Shown here: positions 9,613 to 19,100 of the stretch, in pieces
Layout of the letters: every line of letters begins with the position of its first letter
Numbering within the stretch: position 1 is the first letter of the stretch
Made by a program: the position numbers and the translations under genes
Origin: Ardenticatenaceae bacterium
GTDB lineage: Bacteria > Chloroflexota > Anaerolineae > Promineifilales > Promineifilaceae
NCBI GenBank assembly: GCA_027054335.1
Contig: JALUPA010000259.1
Coordinates: 1 to 33,002, forward strand
Length of the DNA: 33,002 nucleotides
Direction: 5' to 3'
The notes under the pieces: generated by a model
The model's database searches: none
What the model was told of the DNA's origin: nothing
What the model saw: only the letters and a program-made list of their open reading frames with translations

Positions 9613-10735
9613 CTGATTTGTCCTTTACTTCGCTTCCGGCCACGTCCAGAATCAGATCGGCCAGGTTGCCGGCTCCGTTGGGAATATCCAACGCTTTGGC
9701 TGCCTGACGCATCTGCGCCAGCCGCGCCTCATCATGCAGTAAAAGCGTGATGGCCGGTAGCAATTTCTCCGGCAGTTGTTCATCCGTCAACTGCACGGCC
9801 GCACCGCGTTGGGTCAAATAATCCGCATTTACCTTTTGGTAGCGCCAGGCCCAGGCTAAAGGAACCAGAATCATGGGCACACCAAAGGCCGGGCCTTCCC
9901 CCAGCATACTGGCCCCGGCTCTGGCCACCACTAAATCAGCCGCTCGAAAAGCTGCCCCAATCTCATTGTGCAGATAAGGGAATGCCCGGTAAAACATCTT
10001 GTGTTCCTCGGTGAGGGCGCTCATATTAGCCTCCACTTCCGGCCAGGTCAGCGTACCACTGATGTGAATCACCTGCACAGAAGTCAAAAGCTCCGGCAAA
10101 ATCCCCATTAAAGCCTGGTTAATCGCTTGCGCGCCCCGGCTGCCGCCAAAGACAAATAAAGTCGGCCGTCCTGGTTTCAGGTCAAATTGGGCCAGCGCGT
10201 CTGCCTTACTCAAACGGATGGCCTGGCGTAATTGCGGCCGTACCGGATAGCCGGTCACCACCAGTTTGTCCGCCGGGATGTAGGCTTCAGAACCACTGGT
10301 GGTAGCCCCCACTTTTTGGGCCTGGGGCAGGGCAAAGCGGATAGATTGCCCCGGTTCCACATCCGGCAAAAAAATGGTGATGGGCGTTCCCGTCAGGCGG
10401 GCGGCTATTGTTACCGGTGCGGCCATATAGCCGCCGGTTATCAACATCACGTCCGGTTGAAAGCGGCGCAAAATACGGTATGCTTTGGGCACACTCAGGG
10501 CCAGTTCCGCACCGTGGATAGCCTTTTTGGGCCAAGGTACACCAGCAATCGCCCCGCCGGAAATAGTTTCCAGTTGTAACCCCGCTTGACGCACTAATGT
10601 CTCTTCCATTTCTCCTTTCGTACCAATCCAGAGAAAATCCTCTCGCTGATAGCCTCTTTCTCGTAATGCCGTTACGGCCGCCAGTGCGGGATATATGCCG
10701 CCACCAGTGCCCCCGGCGCAAATGAGAATTTTCAT
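9605..10735 (-). CDS. murG: UDP-N-acetylglucosamine--N-acetylmuramyl-(pentapeptide) pyrophosphoryl-undecaprenol N-acetylglucosamine transferase
   Basis: ILICAGGTGGGIYPALA, VFGGSRGAQAINQAL, RAADLVVARAGASMLGEGPAFGVPMILVPL. Confidence 0.94.
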   Translation of the reverse strand: MKILICAGGTGGGIYPALAAVTALRERGYQREDFLWIGTKGEMEETLVRQAGLQLETISGGAIAGVPWPKKAIHGAELALSVPKAYRILRRFQPDVMLITGGYMAAPVTIAARLTGTPITIFLPDVEPGQSIRFALPQAQKVGATTSGSEAYIPADKLVVTGYPVRPQLRQAIRLSKADALAQFDLKPGRPTLFVFGGSRGAQAINQALMGILPELLTSVQVIHISGTLTWPEVEANMSALTEEHKMFYRAFPYLHNEIGAAFRAADLVVARAGASMLGEGPAFGVPMILVPLAWAWRYQKVNADYLTQRGAAVQLTDEQLPEKLLPAITLLLHDEARLAQMRQAAKALDIPNGAGNLADLILDVAGSEVKDKSDA

Positions 10736-10783
10736 GGTAACTGATAATTAGGTGATTGGTAATTACCCAATCACCTAATTATT
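10736..10783. repeat. Heptamer-type inverted repeat between ftsW and murG
   Basis: GATAATTAGGTGATTGGTAATTACCCAATCACCTAATTATTC; AATTAGGTGATTGG/CCAATCACCTAATT arms. Confidence 0.88.
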
Positions 10784-11958
10784 CTCTTTTTACCCGACAA
10801 CTTTACCGGCTGCGGCTTTTGATGTTTGGTAATAGCGCTGTCCCGGGAAATGCTTAGTAATATACCAATGCCAATAAGTGAGATTGCCAATGATGATCCC
10901 CCATAACTCAGAAAAGGCAGGGGGATGCCGGTGAAGGGAATTACTGTTGTAATGACAGCCATGTTGATGAGTGCCTGGTAGCCTAGCCAGCAAGTGATCC
11001 CCAGCGCCAGGAGGAAGCCATAGCTGTTGCGCGCTTTGGTGGCGATGTAGATGCCGCGCCACACCAGCAGCGCCAGCAGCCCCAGCACCAGCAATGTCCC
11101 TACCAAGCCCAACTCCTCACCTAAAATAGCAAAAACGCCGTCCGTGTGCGCCGCCGGCAGGGCGCCAAATTTTTGTACACTTTCGCCCAGACCCACGCCA
11201 AAGATGCCGCCGCGCCCCAGAGCAATCAGGGCTTGCCGCACATTCCAACTGGCCTGCGTGGGATCGCGCAGGGCGACTGTGTAGGCGTCTACGCGGGCGG
11301 CGGCGTGGGGCAGGGTCAGCATTAAAAAGAGAAAAGCTGTGCCGCCGGCCGCCCCGGCAACAAGGATCTGTTTTATATCGGCTCCGGCGACGAAGAAAAG
11401 GGTAAGGGAAACGATGGCGATGAGACCGGCCGTACTCAAATCCGGCTGCTGGACAATCAGGGCGCTGATGGAGCCTACTAAAATGGAAAAGGGCAGCAGG
11501 CCGTAAGATACCTTTTTGATGCGATCTCCTTTGGAATGCAGCCAGTGGGCAATGTACAAAATAGTCGCCAGCTTGGCAATTTCGGACGGCTGGTAAGAGC
11601 CTTCATAAAAACCGCGCTGCGCCCCGAAGATGGCGTCGCCAAAAAAGAGGACGACCAGTAACCCCGTAATGGTCAGCCCCAGCAGGGGGACAGAAAAGCG
11701 GCGCAAAACGTGGTAATCGAACTGCATGATAATCAGGGCAGCGGCCAAACCGATAAGCAGGGCGGTGAATTGGCGGCGGAAGTAATAGGTGGCGTCATCC
11801 TGGAAGCGCAGGCCGTAGTCGAAGGTGGTGCTGTAGACCATGAGCATTCCGATGAGGATGAGGCCGGAAGCAGCCAGTATCAGCCAGTAATCAAACTGGA
11901 ATTTCAGACCGGGTTTGACCCGGTTGGTTTTTTTGCGGACGACGTTTATTGTGGACAT
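10771..11958 (-). CDS. ftsW: SEDS-family lipid II polymerase/division protein FtsW
   Basis: YWLILAASGLILIGMLMVYSTT, GLGESVQKFGALPAAHTDGVFAILGEELGLVGT, PFTGIPLPFLSYGGSSL. Confidence 0.95.
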   Translation of the reverse strand: MSTINVVRKKTNRVKPGLKFQFDYWLILAASGLILIGMLMVYSTTFDYGLRFQDDATYYFRRQFTALLIGLAAALIIMQFDYHVLRRFSVPLLGLTITGLLVVLFFGDAIFGAQRGFYEGSYQPSEIAKLATILYIAHWLHSKGDRIKKVSYGLLPFSILVGSISALIVQQPDLSTAGLIAIVSLTLFFVAGADIKQILVAGAAGGTAFLFLMLTLPHAAARVDAYTVALRDPTQASWNVRQALIALGRGGIFGVGLGESVQKFGALPAAHTDGVFAILGEELGLVGTLLVLGLLALLVWRGIYIATKARNSYGFLLALGITCWLGYQALINMAVITTVIPFTGIPLPFLSYGGSSLAISLIGIGILLSISRDSAITKHQKPQPVKLSGKKRIIR

Positions 11959-11965
11959 AGTTACC

Positions 11966-12025
11966 TTTGGTAATGGGTAATTAGGTAATTGGGTAATTAC
12001 TCAATTACTTAATTACTCAATTACA
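11966..12025. repeat. Heptamer-period inverted repeat between murD and ftsW
   Basis: GGTAATGGGTAATTAGGTAATTGGGTAATTACTCAATTACTTAATTACTCAATTAC. Confidence 0.9.
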
Positions 12026-13364
12026 AACTGTTCACCAATTCCTTGAATATCTCACCCCGTTGGGCAAAGTTGTCGTAGGCATCGAAGCTGGTACCGCCGG
12101 GGGAGAGGAGAATGACGTCGCCGGACACGGCCGTATCCCGGCCCACACGCAACGCCTCCTCCATCGTCTCTACCTGCGTCATACGGTCAAAATCGGCCAG
12201 CTTTTCCGCCAGCAAATCGGCCAACTGCCCGAACAGGACGACGTGTTTCACCTGCTGCCGCACCTGCCGCACCCATTCATCCCAGGCCATATCTTTGTCT
12301 TGGCCCCCGGCCAGCAGGATGATGGGTTCGTCGTAGGCAGCCAGGGCGGCCAGGGCGCGTTCCGGGGCAGTGGCGATGGAATCGTTGACGTACTGCACCC
12401 CGTCCAGCACGCGCACCCGTTCCAGGCGGTGTTCCACGCCGCGGAAGGTGCGGATGGCCTGCCGCATGGCTGCCACTTCGATACCGGCAGAATCGGCCAG
12501 GGTGACGGCCGCCAGAACGTTGAGCAGATTGTGTTGGCCGCGTAACGGTACGTCATCTGTGGCGCACACGGCCGTCTCCTGCCCATTCCGCAGCATAATA
12601 CGGCCATCCCGCACAAAAGCCCCGTCCGTCACTTCCTCTTGCAGGCTGAACAGGCGCAAACGGCCCGGCGATACATCCTGCAGAGCCAGCGCGCCCGGAT
12701 CGTCTACTGAGAGAACGGCCGTATCCTCCACCGATTGGTAGCGTAAAATGTTGGCTTTGGCCGCCGTATACCGTTCCATTGTCTTGTGCCGGTCTAAATG
12801 GTTCGGCGTCACGTTCAGCACGGCGGCGATGGGCGGGCTTTGCCACCAGATTTCCAGTTGGAAGCTGGAAAGTTCCTGCACCACCACGTCATCCGGGGCC
12901 ATTTTGTCCAGATCGGCGATGAGGGGGCGGCCGATATTGCCGCCCACCCAGGTGCGCCGCCCGGAAACCTGGGCCATGACGCCGGTGAGCGCCGTCGTTG
13001 TCGTCTTGCCTGCCGAACCGGTGATGCCGATAACGGCCGTAGGCGCCCGCCGGATAAACTCCTGCGCATCGTTAGTAATAGGCAGCCCGCGTTCCCGCGC
13101 CGCCTGCACCAACGGGGCGTCTGCGGGCACACCGCCGCTAATCGCTACCACGTCTGCTTCGTCCAGTAAACGCATAGGGTGTTCTCCTAAAACATACCGC
13201 ACCGGCAAATCGCTCAGTTCGGCCAAACTGTCTTGCAGCCGCTCCGCCGGCCGCAAATCTGAAATTGTCACCTGCGCCCCCACGCCCACGGCAAAACGGG
13301 CCAAAGCCTTGCCTTGTCGGGCAAAGCCGAGAATGAGGAGGCGTTTGTTTGTTAAGGCGTCCAT
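12021..13364 (-). CDS. murD: UDP-N-acetylmuramoylalanine--D-glutamate ligase
   Basis: VIGITGSAGKTTTTALTGVMAQ, VLNVTPNHLDRHKTMERYTAAKANIL, YVNDSIATAPERALAALAAYDEPIILLAGGQDKD. Start set at MDALTNKRLLILG because the 5' extension to 13394 runs into the 28-bp palindrome. Confidence 0.95.
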   Translation of the reverse strand: MDALTNKRLLILGFARQGKALARFAVGVGAQVTISDLRPAERLQDSLAELSDLPVRYVLGEHPMRLLDEADVVAISGGVPADAPLVQAARERGLPITNDAQEFIRRAPTAVIGITGSAGKTTTTALTGVMAQVSGRRTWVGGNIGRPLIADLDKMAPDDVVVQELSSFQLEIWWQSPPIAAVLNVTPNHLDRHKTMERYTAAKANILRYQSVEDTAVLSVDDPGALALQDVSPGRLRLFSLQEEVTDGAFVRDGRIMLRNGQETAVCATDDVPLRGQHNLLNVLAAVTLADSAGIEVAAMRQAIRTFRGVEHRLERVRVLDGVQYVNDSIATAPERALAALAAYDEPIILLAGGQDKDMAWDEWVRQVRQQVKHVVLFGQLADLLAEKLADFDRMTQVETMEEALRVGRDTAVSGDVILLSPGGTSFDAYDNFAQRGEIFKELVNSL

Positions 13365-13376
13365 TTCAGAGATTAC

Positions 13377-13404
13377 GTAGGTCAAGTTGGCCAACTTGAC
13401 CTAC
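13377..13404. repeat. 28-bp perfect palindrome between mraY and murD
   Basis: GTAGGTCAAGTTGGCCAACTTGACCTAC, fully self-complementary with no loop. Confidence 0.95.
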
Positions 13405-14393
13405 AATATCGCCAACGCAATCCCAATCATGGCGCTCATAATGCCTACCAGCCACCAGCGCTGCACAATTTGCGTCTCGCTCCAACCCAGTAGTTCAAAA
13501 TGATGGTGCAGCGGGGCCATTTTGAAGAGCCGTTTGCCGCCGGAGAGTTTGTAATAAACCACTTGCAGCGTGGTAGAGAGCATGGTGGCAATAGGCACGG
13601 CGGCAATGATGGGCAAAAGCAGCCATTGATTAGTCAGCAAAGCGACCACGCCCAGCGCGCCACCCAACGCCTGCGATCCCACGTCGCCCATAAACATCTG
13701 GGCCGGTTTGGCGTTGTACCAGAGAAAAGCAAAACAAGCGCCCACCACAATAAAGCTGAACGAGATGAGAAACTGTTGTCCTTGCCAGGTGGCAATCACG
13801 CCGTAAGCGATGAACGCGGTGGCGGCAATCACCCCGGCCAACCCGTCCAGCCCGTCCGTGATGTTAACCGCGTTGGCTGTCCCGGCGATGATGATGACGG
13901 CGATGGGAATGTAAATCAGGCCAATGTTAATCAGAAAAGGGACGGTGGGGACGGCCATCCAGCCGTTGCCGTCGTTAACGCCAAAATAAATAAGCAGGGC
14001 GGCTATCAGAGCAATGCCCAGTTGTATCCAGATTTTTACCCGCGCCCGGATGCCTTTTTCGCCGTGCGGCCGGGGATGGAAACCCAGGTAATCATCAATA
14101 CCGCCTAAAATGGCGTAGGAAACCATGACGGCGACGGGAATGAAGACGCTTTCGGCCGTCTCGATTTCCTGGATGATGCGCACGATGTTGACGGTTCCCG
14201 TGACGACGACGACCCAGAACACGATGAGGATGCCGCCCATGGCCGGCGTGCCCATCTTGGACAGATGGGATTCCGGTCCGTCAATGCGGATTTGCGCGCC
14301 CAGTTTTAGCCGTCTCATCAGTTCCACCAACGGGCTGCCCCAAATGACAGCCATCAAAAAAGTAACAATGCCGAGCGATAAGGAAAAGGCCAT
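13401..14393 (-). CDS. mraY: Phospho-N-acetylmuramoyl-pentapeptide transferase
   Basis: KMGTPAMGGILIV, NAVNITDGLDGLAG, AQMFMGDVGSQALGG, PLHHHFELLGWSETQIVQRWW. Confidence 0.97.
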   Translation of the reverse strand: MAFSLSLGIVTFLMAVIWGSPLVELMRRLKLGAQIRIDGPESHLSKMGTPAMGGILIVFWVVVVTGTVNIVRIIQEIETAESVFIPVAVMVSYAILGGIDDYLGFHPRPHGEKGIRARVKIWIQLGIALIAALLIYFGVNDGNGWMAVPTVPFLINIGLIYIPIAVIIIAGTANAVNITDGLDGLAGVIAATAFIAYGVIATWQGQQFLISFSFIVVGACFAFLWYNAKPAQMFMGDVGSQALGGALGVVALLTNQWLLLPIIAAVPIATMLSTTLQVVYYKLSGGKRLFKMAPLHHHFELLGWSETQIVQRWWLVGIMSAMIGIALAIL

Positions 14394-15814
14394 TAGTCGT
14401 ATCTGCCCAGCGCAGTGATGATTTTGTCCATACGCATACCTAACGATCCCTTGATTAGAATCGTGTCGTTTTGTGTAATAATGTCTTCCAATAGGGGCAC
14501 GGCCGTAACCGAATCCTCTGCCATAAACACCTGTTCCGGCGGCATACCCACCTTCAGGGCTTCCTCTGCAATCCAGCGGGCGCGGCGGCCGACCGTGACC
14601 AAGATTTGGGCTACTTCTACTACGCGGCGGCCGACCAACCGGTGCGATTCTTCTGCCATGTAGCCCAGTTCCAGCATATCACCCAAAACGGCCAGGCGCC
14701 GCTCTGGTAAATCGTTTAGCAAATTCAGCGCAGCCATGACCGATTCCGGGTTGGCGTTGTAGGTGTCGTCAATGATCGTAGAGCCTTTCGGCCCCGGCAC
14801 GGCTACCAGGCGCAACTGTACGGCCGTTTCCCGCAAACCACGCACAATTTCATCCCACGTTAATCCTTCCACCAGACCGACGGCCGTGGCCCGCAGCGCC
14901 GTATGCACACTGTGGCGGCCCAGCAGGGGAACCTGCACACTCAACGCCTCATCCCGGTAATGCAAGGCAAAACGAATGCCTTCCAAGCCCATAGAGGTGA
15001 TGTTGTCTGCCCAGACGTCCGCCTGGGGAGTGAGGCCGTAGGTAAAAATTCGGGCCTGCGTATAATCGGCCATGCCCATCACCCGCTCGTCGTCCCGGTT
15101 AAGGATGGCGATGCCGTCGGCGGGCAGCGCTTCTACCAGTTCCCGCTTGGCGGCAACGATGGCTGCCATGCTGCCGGCCCGCTCCAGATGCACCGGGCCA
15201 ATCAGGGTGACGACGCCGATGCGGGGCTGGGTCATCTGGCACAACTCGGCAATTTCGCCGGGGACGTACATGCCCATTTCCAGGACGGCTTTTTGGTGAT
15301 ACGGCCGTAAATCAAACAAAGCCAGCGGCAGCCCCAACACGCTGTTCCGGTTGCCCGGCGACTTGAACGTGTGAAACCGTTGGGCCAGGACAGCGTGGGT
15401 CAACTCCTTCGTAGACGTTTTGCCCACGCTGCCCGTAATGCCAATCACCTCCACAGGGAAGCGAGCGCGCCACGCCCTGGCGGATGTCTGAAGGGCGGTA
15501 ATCGTATTGTCTACCACCACACAGACGGGTGTGAGCGCACTTAAGGGTGCGGGTAACGGCCTTTTCTGCGCGTTACGCAAATCAATCGTTGCGTACTCTC
15601 CGGCAATAGGCCGTTCTACCAGCGCCGCAATCGCTCCCTGTGAAAATGCCTCGGCCACGTAATCGTGTCCATCTGCCTGTTCCCCTTTATAAGCAACAAA
15701 AACGCTGCCGGGGCCGGCTTCCCGACTGTCCATCACCACGGATGAAACTGCCGGGTCGTCGCCTACGGCCGTATAGCCGGAGATAGGTTCGAGAATGTGA
15801 CCGAGTGTTAACAT
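14393..15814 (-). CDS. murF: UDP-N-acetylmuramoyl-tripeptide--D-alanyl-D-alanine ligase
   Basis: VIGITGSVGKTSTKELTHAVL, SPGNRNSVLGLPLAL, IIDDTYNANPESVMAALNLL, LGDMLELG, KGSLGMRMDKII. Confidence 0.95.
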   Translation of the reverse strand: MLTLGHILEPISGYTAVGDDPAVSSVVMDSREAGPGSVFVAYKGEQADGHDYVAEAFSQGAIAALVERPIAGEYATIDLRNAQKRPLPAPLSALTPVCVVVDNTITALQTSARAWRARFPVEVIGITGSVGKTSTKELTHAVLAQRFHTFKSPGNRNSVLGLPLALFDLRPYHQKAVLEMGMYVPGEIAELCQMTQPRIGVVTLIGPVHLERAGSMAAIVAAKRELVEALPADGIAILNRDDERVMGMADYTQARIFTYGLTPQADVWADNITSMGLEGIRFALHYRDEALSVQVPLLGRHSVHTALRATAVGLVEGLTWDEIVRGLRETAVQLRLVAVPGPKGSTIIDDTYNANPESVMAALNLLNDLPERRLAVLGDMLELGYMAEESHRLVGRRVVEVAQILVTVGRRARWIAEEALKVGMPPEQVFMAEDSVTAVPLLEDIITQNDTILIKGSLGMRMDKIITALGRYD

Positions 15815-15866
15815 GGTAATTGGTAATTGGTAACTGGCAATTACTAATTACCAATTACCAATTACT
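15813..15866. repeat. Heptamer-period inverted repeat between ftsI and murF
   Basis: GGTAATTGGTAATTGGTAACTGGCAATTACTAATTACCAATTACCAATTAC. Confidence 0.9.
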
Positions 15867-15868
15867 AT

Positions 15869-17584
15869 TTACTGATTCCCTCTTGCCGCCGTCACTTCCG
15901 CTTGCAGGCGGATGTTGTCCGGCGGGATGTCCAGCAGGACGACCAGCTCTTTAGCCAGATTGGCAAACGTAGGGGCAGCGGTGAGCGATCCCCAGGGTTG
16001 GGTTTGCGGTTTATCCAGCTTGACATAAATCATAATTTCCGGATCGTCGGCGGACAGCCAGCCGATGAAACTGGCGATGGTATCGTCAATGTAGACGCCA
16101 TTTTCGGCAATTTCGGCCGTACCTGTTTTTCCGGCAATGGTATAGCCGGGAATTTGAGCGTCGGGCACTTCGCGGGCTACGGCCGTGACCGCCATCGTAT
16201 TTACCTCTTGGGCCGTTTCCGGGCTGATGGGCCGGCTCAACACCGACGGTTCATGCACAATCACGTCATCCCCCCGGCGGATTTCCTGCACCAGATAAGG
16301 CTGCATAATTTCCCCGTTATTGGGGATGGCGGAGGCGGCTACGATCATCTGCAAAGGCGTGACCGCGATACTTTGTCCGTAGGCGTTTGTCGCCAGCATG
16401 GATTCCGTCCAGTATTCACTGCCCGGCAGAGGCATCTGGCCGGTCGCTTCAGCCATCACATCCACATTGGTAGGGCGGCCAAAGCCAAACTTCTGCATAT
16501 AGTCGTAATACAAATCCGGCCCCAGCGTGGTAGACAACGTCGCTGCCCCCACATTGAGCGACCGGGACAGCAGCGTAGTCATGTCCGTCGTACCGGGGGC
16601 GCTGCGGTCCCAGTTCACCGTCTTGTGCCCGCCCACTTCCAGTACACCGGCGTCATAATAAGTGGACTGCGGCGTAAACAGACCGGAATCCAGCGCGGCA
16701 GCCATGGTAATCAACTTAATAACCGAACCGGGTTCGTGCTGCTGTTGCGTGATAGGATTGAATAGGACTTTTTCGTCCGCTGCATAAAATTCAAAGGGAT
16801 CATAACAAGGGTAAGCGGCTGCCGCTAAAATGGCCCCTGTTTTGGGGTTCATAACGATGATAGAACCGCTTTGTGCCCCGTATTCCTGCAAAGCCTGCCT
16901 CAATTTTTCTTCCGTCACATATTGTACCGTGCGGTCAATCGTCAATACCAGGTCGGCGCCTTTACGGGCAATCACACTTTCCTGCTCATTCAGAGGAGAG
17001 ATGTTGATCGTTTTGCTGGCAGCTTCTCCGGCCAAATCTGACTGGTAATACCCTTCTACACCGCCGCCACCGTAGCCGTTAAAATCTACATAGCCCAGGG
17101 TGTGGCAAAGCAGTTCCCCTTGCGGATAGAAGCGGCGCGGCAGGGGATCAATCTGCAAACCATCGTAATCCATCTCCCGCACCAGGTCGGCCACTTCCGG
17201 CGAGACTCGCCCGGAAAGAAGGGCAAAGGGTTGGTCGGAATTTAAGACGCCTAAAATTTCATAGCGAGGCTGGTCAAGTACAGAGGCCAAGGCAGTGGCT
17301 GCTTCTTCCGGTTCTGTTACCAGGGGCGGGGAGACGCTGATCTGGTAATCAGCCGTGTTGGCTGCCAGAATGGCCCCGTTGCGGTCATAAATAGCACCGC
17401 GAGAGGGGTTGGCGACCACCAGCAGTTCATTGATGGCTCGGTCTGCCCATTCCGGCCCTTGAATGACCTGAAATTCCACCAGCCGCCCTAAAATAACAAG
17501 AGTGGCCAGGACCATGGCGGTGATAACCAGCGTGAGGCGGCGTTTTTGACTATCGTTCACGCACTTCTCCTTGGACAAAACCAC
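15869..17584 (-). CDS. ftsI: Penicillin-binding protein, division transpeptidase FtsI/PBP2-type
   Basis: GAIYDRNGAILAAN, catalytic QHEPGSVIKLITMAAAL (SxxK), SRSLNVGAATL (SxN), IAGKTGTAEIAE (KTG). Confidence 0.94.
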   Translation of the reverse strand: MVLSKEKCVNDSQKRRLTLVITAMVLATLVILGRLVEFQVIQGPEWADRAINELLVVANPSRGAIYDRNGAILAANTADYQISVSPPLVTEPEEAATALASVLDQPRYEILGVLNSDQPFALLSGRVSPEVADLVREMDYDGLQIDPLPRRFYPQGELLCHTLGYVDFNGYGGGGVEGYYQSDLAGEAASKTINISPLNEQESVIARKGADLVLTIDRTVQYVTEEKLRQALQEYGAQSGSIIVMNPKTGAILAAAAYPCYDPFEFYAADEKVLFNPITQQQHEPGSVIKLITMAAALDSGLFTPQSTYYDAGVLEVGGHKTVNWDRSAPGTTDMTTLLSRSLNVGAATLSTTLGPDLYYDYMQKFGFGRPTNVDVMAEATGQMPLPGSEYWTESMLATNAYGQSIAVTPLQMIVAASAIPNNGEIMQPYLVQEIRRGDDVIVHEPSVLSRPISPETAQEVNTMAVTAVAREVPDAQIPGYTIAGKTGTAEIAENGVYIDDTIASFIGWLSADDPEIMIYVKLDKPQTQPWGSLTAAPTFANLAKELVVLLDIPPDNIRLQAEVTAARGNQ

Positions 17585-18020
17585 TTATATGGCCGTTCAA
17601 ATAAAACCAGATGGCTTCTTCCATTGTTTGAGCTTGTACCGGAGTGGGGCCGGCCTCCGGCACAATAGCCAGGGGATCGCTGGGTTCGCTGAGCGGATAA
17701 TCGGGGATGACGAGGAACTGGACATCTTCTGTGTTGGCCGGCACAAAGCCCAGGGCAGCGGCGGTAGCTTGCAGCCGTTCCAGGGATTGGGCTTCGGCGA
17801 TTTTTCGTTCCAGTTCGGTGTTTTCCCGTTCCAGGTCTATGAGTTCGTTTTGCAAAAACTGCACGCGACGGCCGACTGTAGCGGTGCGACTGGCCTGGGT
17901 CAGGTAAATGGTGCCCAGCAGCGCGCCCAAAATCAGAATGATGCCCCAACCGGCAGCAGCCTGGGCTTCAGTCAGCTTGTTGAGACGTTTTAACTGGTCG
18001 CGTGTTTGCCGTGCCATCAT
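17550..18020 (-). CDS. FtsL/DivIC-like small coiled-coil membrane protein
   Basis: TM (AGWGIILILGALLGTIYLTQ) followed by coiled coil (VQFLQNELIDLERENTELERKIAEAQSLERLQATAAALGFVP); lies between rsmH and ftsI. Confidence 0.75.
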   Translation of the reverse strand: MMARQTRDQLKRLNKLTEAQAAAGWGIILILGALLGTIYLTQASRTATVGRRVQFLQNELIDLERENTELERKIAEAQSLERLQATAAALGFVPANTEDVQFLVIPDYPLSEPSDPLAIVPEAGPTPVQAQTMEEAIWFYLNGHISGFVQGEVRER

Positions 18021-18028
18021 AATATTAT

Positions 18029-18104
18029 GGGGAGATTGGAGATTAAGAGATTGGAGATTTACGTTGCTGCCAATCTCTTAATCTCTTAATCTCTAATCTC
18101 CAGT
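18029..18104. repeat. Heptamer-period inverted repeat (GGAGATT type) between rsmH and ftsL-like gene
   Basis: GGAGATTGGAGATTAAGAGATTGGAGATT ... CCAATCTCTTAATCTCTTAATCTCTAATCTCC. Confidence 0.9.
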
Positions 18105-19018
18105 TTTTCAATTACGCGCAGCCGGGCGCTGCGGCTGCGGGGGTTTTGTTCCGTTTCTGCCGCGGTGGCCTGGACGGCTTTGCGGGTGATGCGCCGGACC
18201 AGGGCTGGGCGGCTTTCGTCTGTAGCCGGGAAGCCGGGCGGCGGCATCCGGTCCTGGCTGAGGCGGCGAAATGTTTGTTTGACAAAGCGGTCTTCCAATG
18301 AATGGAAGCTGATGACGGCCAGACGGCCGCCCGGTTTGAGCAAATCAATCGCGGCCAGGACGCCAATCTCTACGGCTTCCAGTTCTTTGTTTACGGCGAT
18401 GCGCAGGGCCTGGAATATCTTGGTGGCCGGGTGGCGACGGCCGCGCTGCCGGGTGTGGGCGGCAATGACGCCGGCCAGTTCGGTGGTTTTGGTAAACGGC
18501 CGTTCCGCTACAATGATCCGGGCGTAATACCAACTGCGTTTTTCTTCGCCGTAGCGCCAGAAGATGTCTGCCAGTGCCGCTTCACTTAAATTGTTAATCA
18601 GGTCGGCGGCCGTTTCCCCTTGTGTGGGGTCAAACCGCATATCCAGCGGGCCTGCCTTCATAAAGGAAAAGCCCCGCGCCGGGTTATCCAGTTGGCGGGA
18701 GGATAATCCTAAATCCAGCAAGATGCCGTCCAAATCCGTAAAGCCGTGGGCCACGGCAACCTGGGCCATGGCGGTGTAGCTGGCGTTGATCAGAATGACG
18801 CGCTCGCCATATTTTGCCAGCCGTTTTTGGGCGTAAGCAATGGCTTCCGGATCTTTGTCTAAGCCCAAAACGCGCCCTGTAGGCGCGGATGCTTCTAAAA
18901 TTCCGGCGGTATGTCCGCCTGCGCCAACGGTACCGTCCAGGTAACGGCCGTTAGCTTGTGGTTGCAGCAAAGTGATGACTTCGTTGAATAGTACCGGGAT
19001 GTGGGAATAATCGTTCAT
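18086..19018 (-). CDS. rsmH: 16S rRNA (cytosine1402-N4)-methyltransferase RsmH (MraW)
   Basis: HIPVLFNEVI, GRYLDGTVGAGGHTAGIL, GILLDLGLSSRQLDNPARGFSF, PLDMRFD, RLAVISFHSLEDRFVK. Confidence 0.97.
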   Translation of the reverse strand: MNDYSHIPVLFNEVITLLQPQANGRYLDGTVGAGGHTAGILEASAPTGRVLGLDKDPEAIAYAQKRLAKYGERVILINASYTAMAQVAVAHGFTDLDGILLDLGLSSRQLDNPARGFSFMKAGPLDMRFDPTQGETAADLINNLSEAALADIFWRYGEEKRSWYYARIIVAERPFTKTTELAGVIAAHTRQRGRRHPATKIFQALRIAVNKELEAVEIGVLAAIDLLKPGGRLAVISFHSLEDRFVKQTFRRLSQDRMPPPGFPATDESRPALVRRITRKAVQATAAETEQNPRSRSARLRVIEKLEIRD

Positions 19019-19020
19019 TT

Positions 19021-19096
19021 TAGAGATTGGAGATTAGGGATTGGAGATTAGAAGCTGTGTCAGGCAAATCTCCAATCTCCAATCGCCAATCTCTTC
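19021..19096. repeat. Heptamer-period inverted repeat (GGAGATT type) between mraZ and rsmH
   Basis: AGAGATTGGAGATTAGGGATTGGAGATTAG ... CAAATCTCCAATCTCCAATCGCCAATCTC. Confidence 0.9.
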
Positions 19097-19100
19097 CTTG

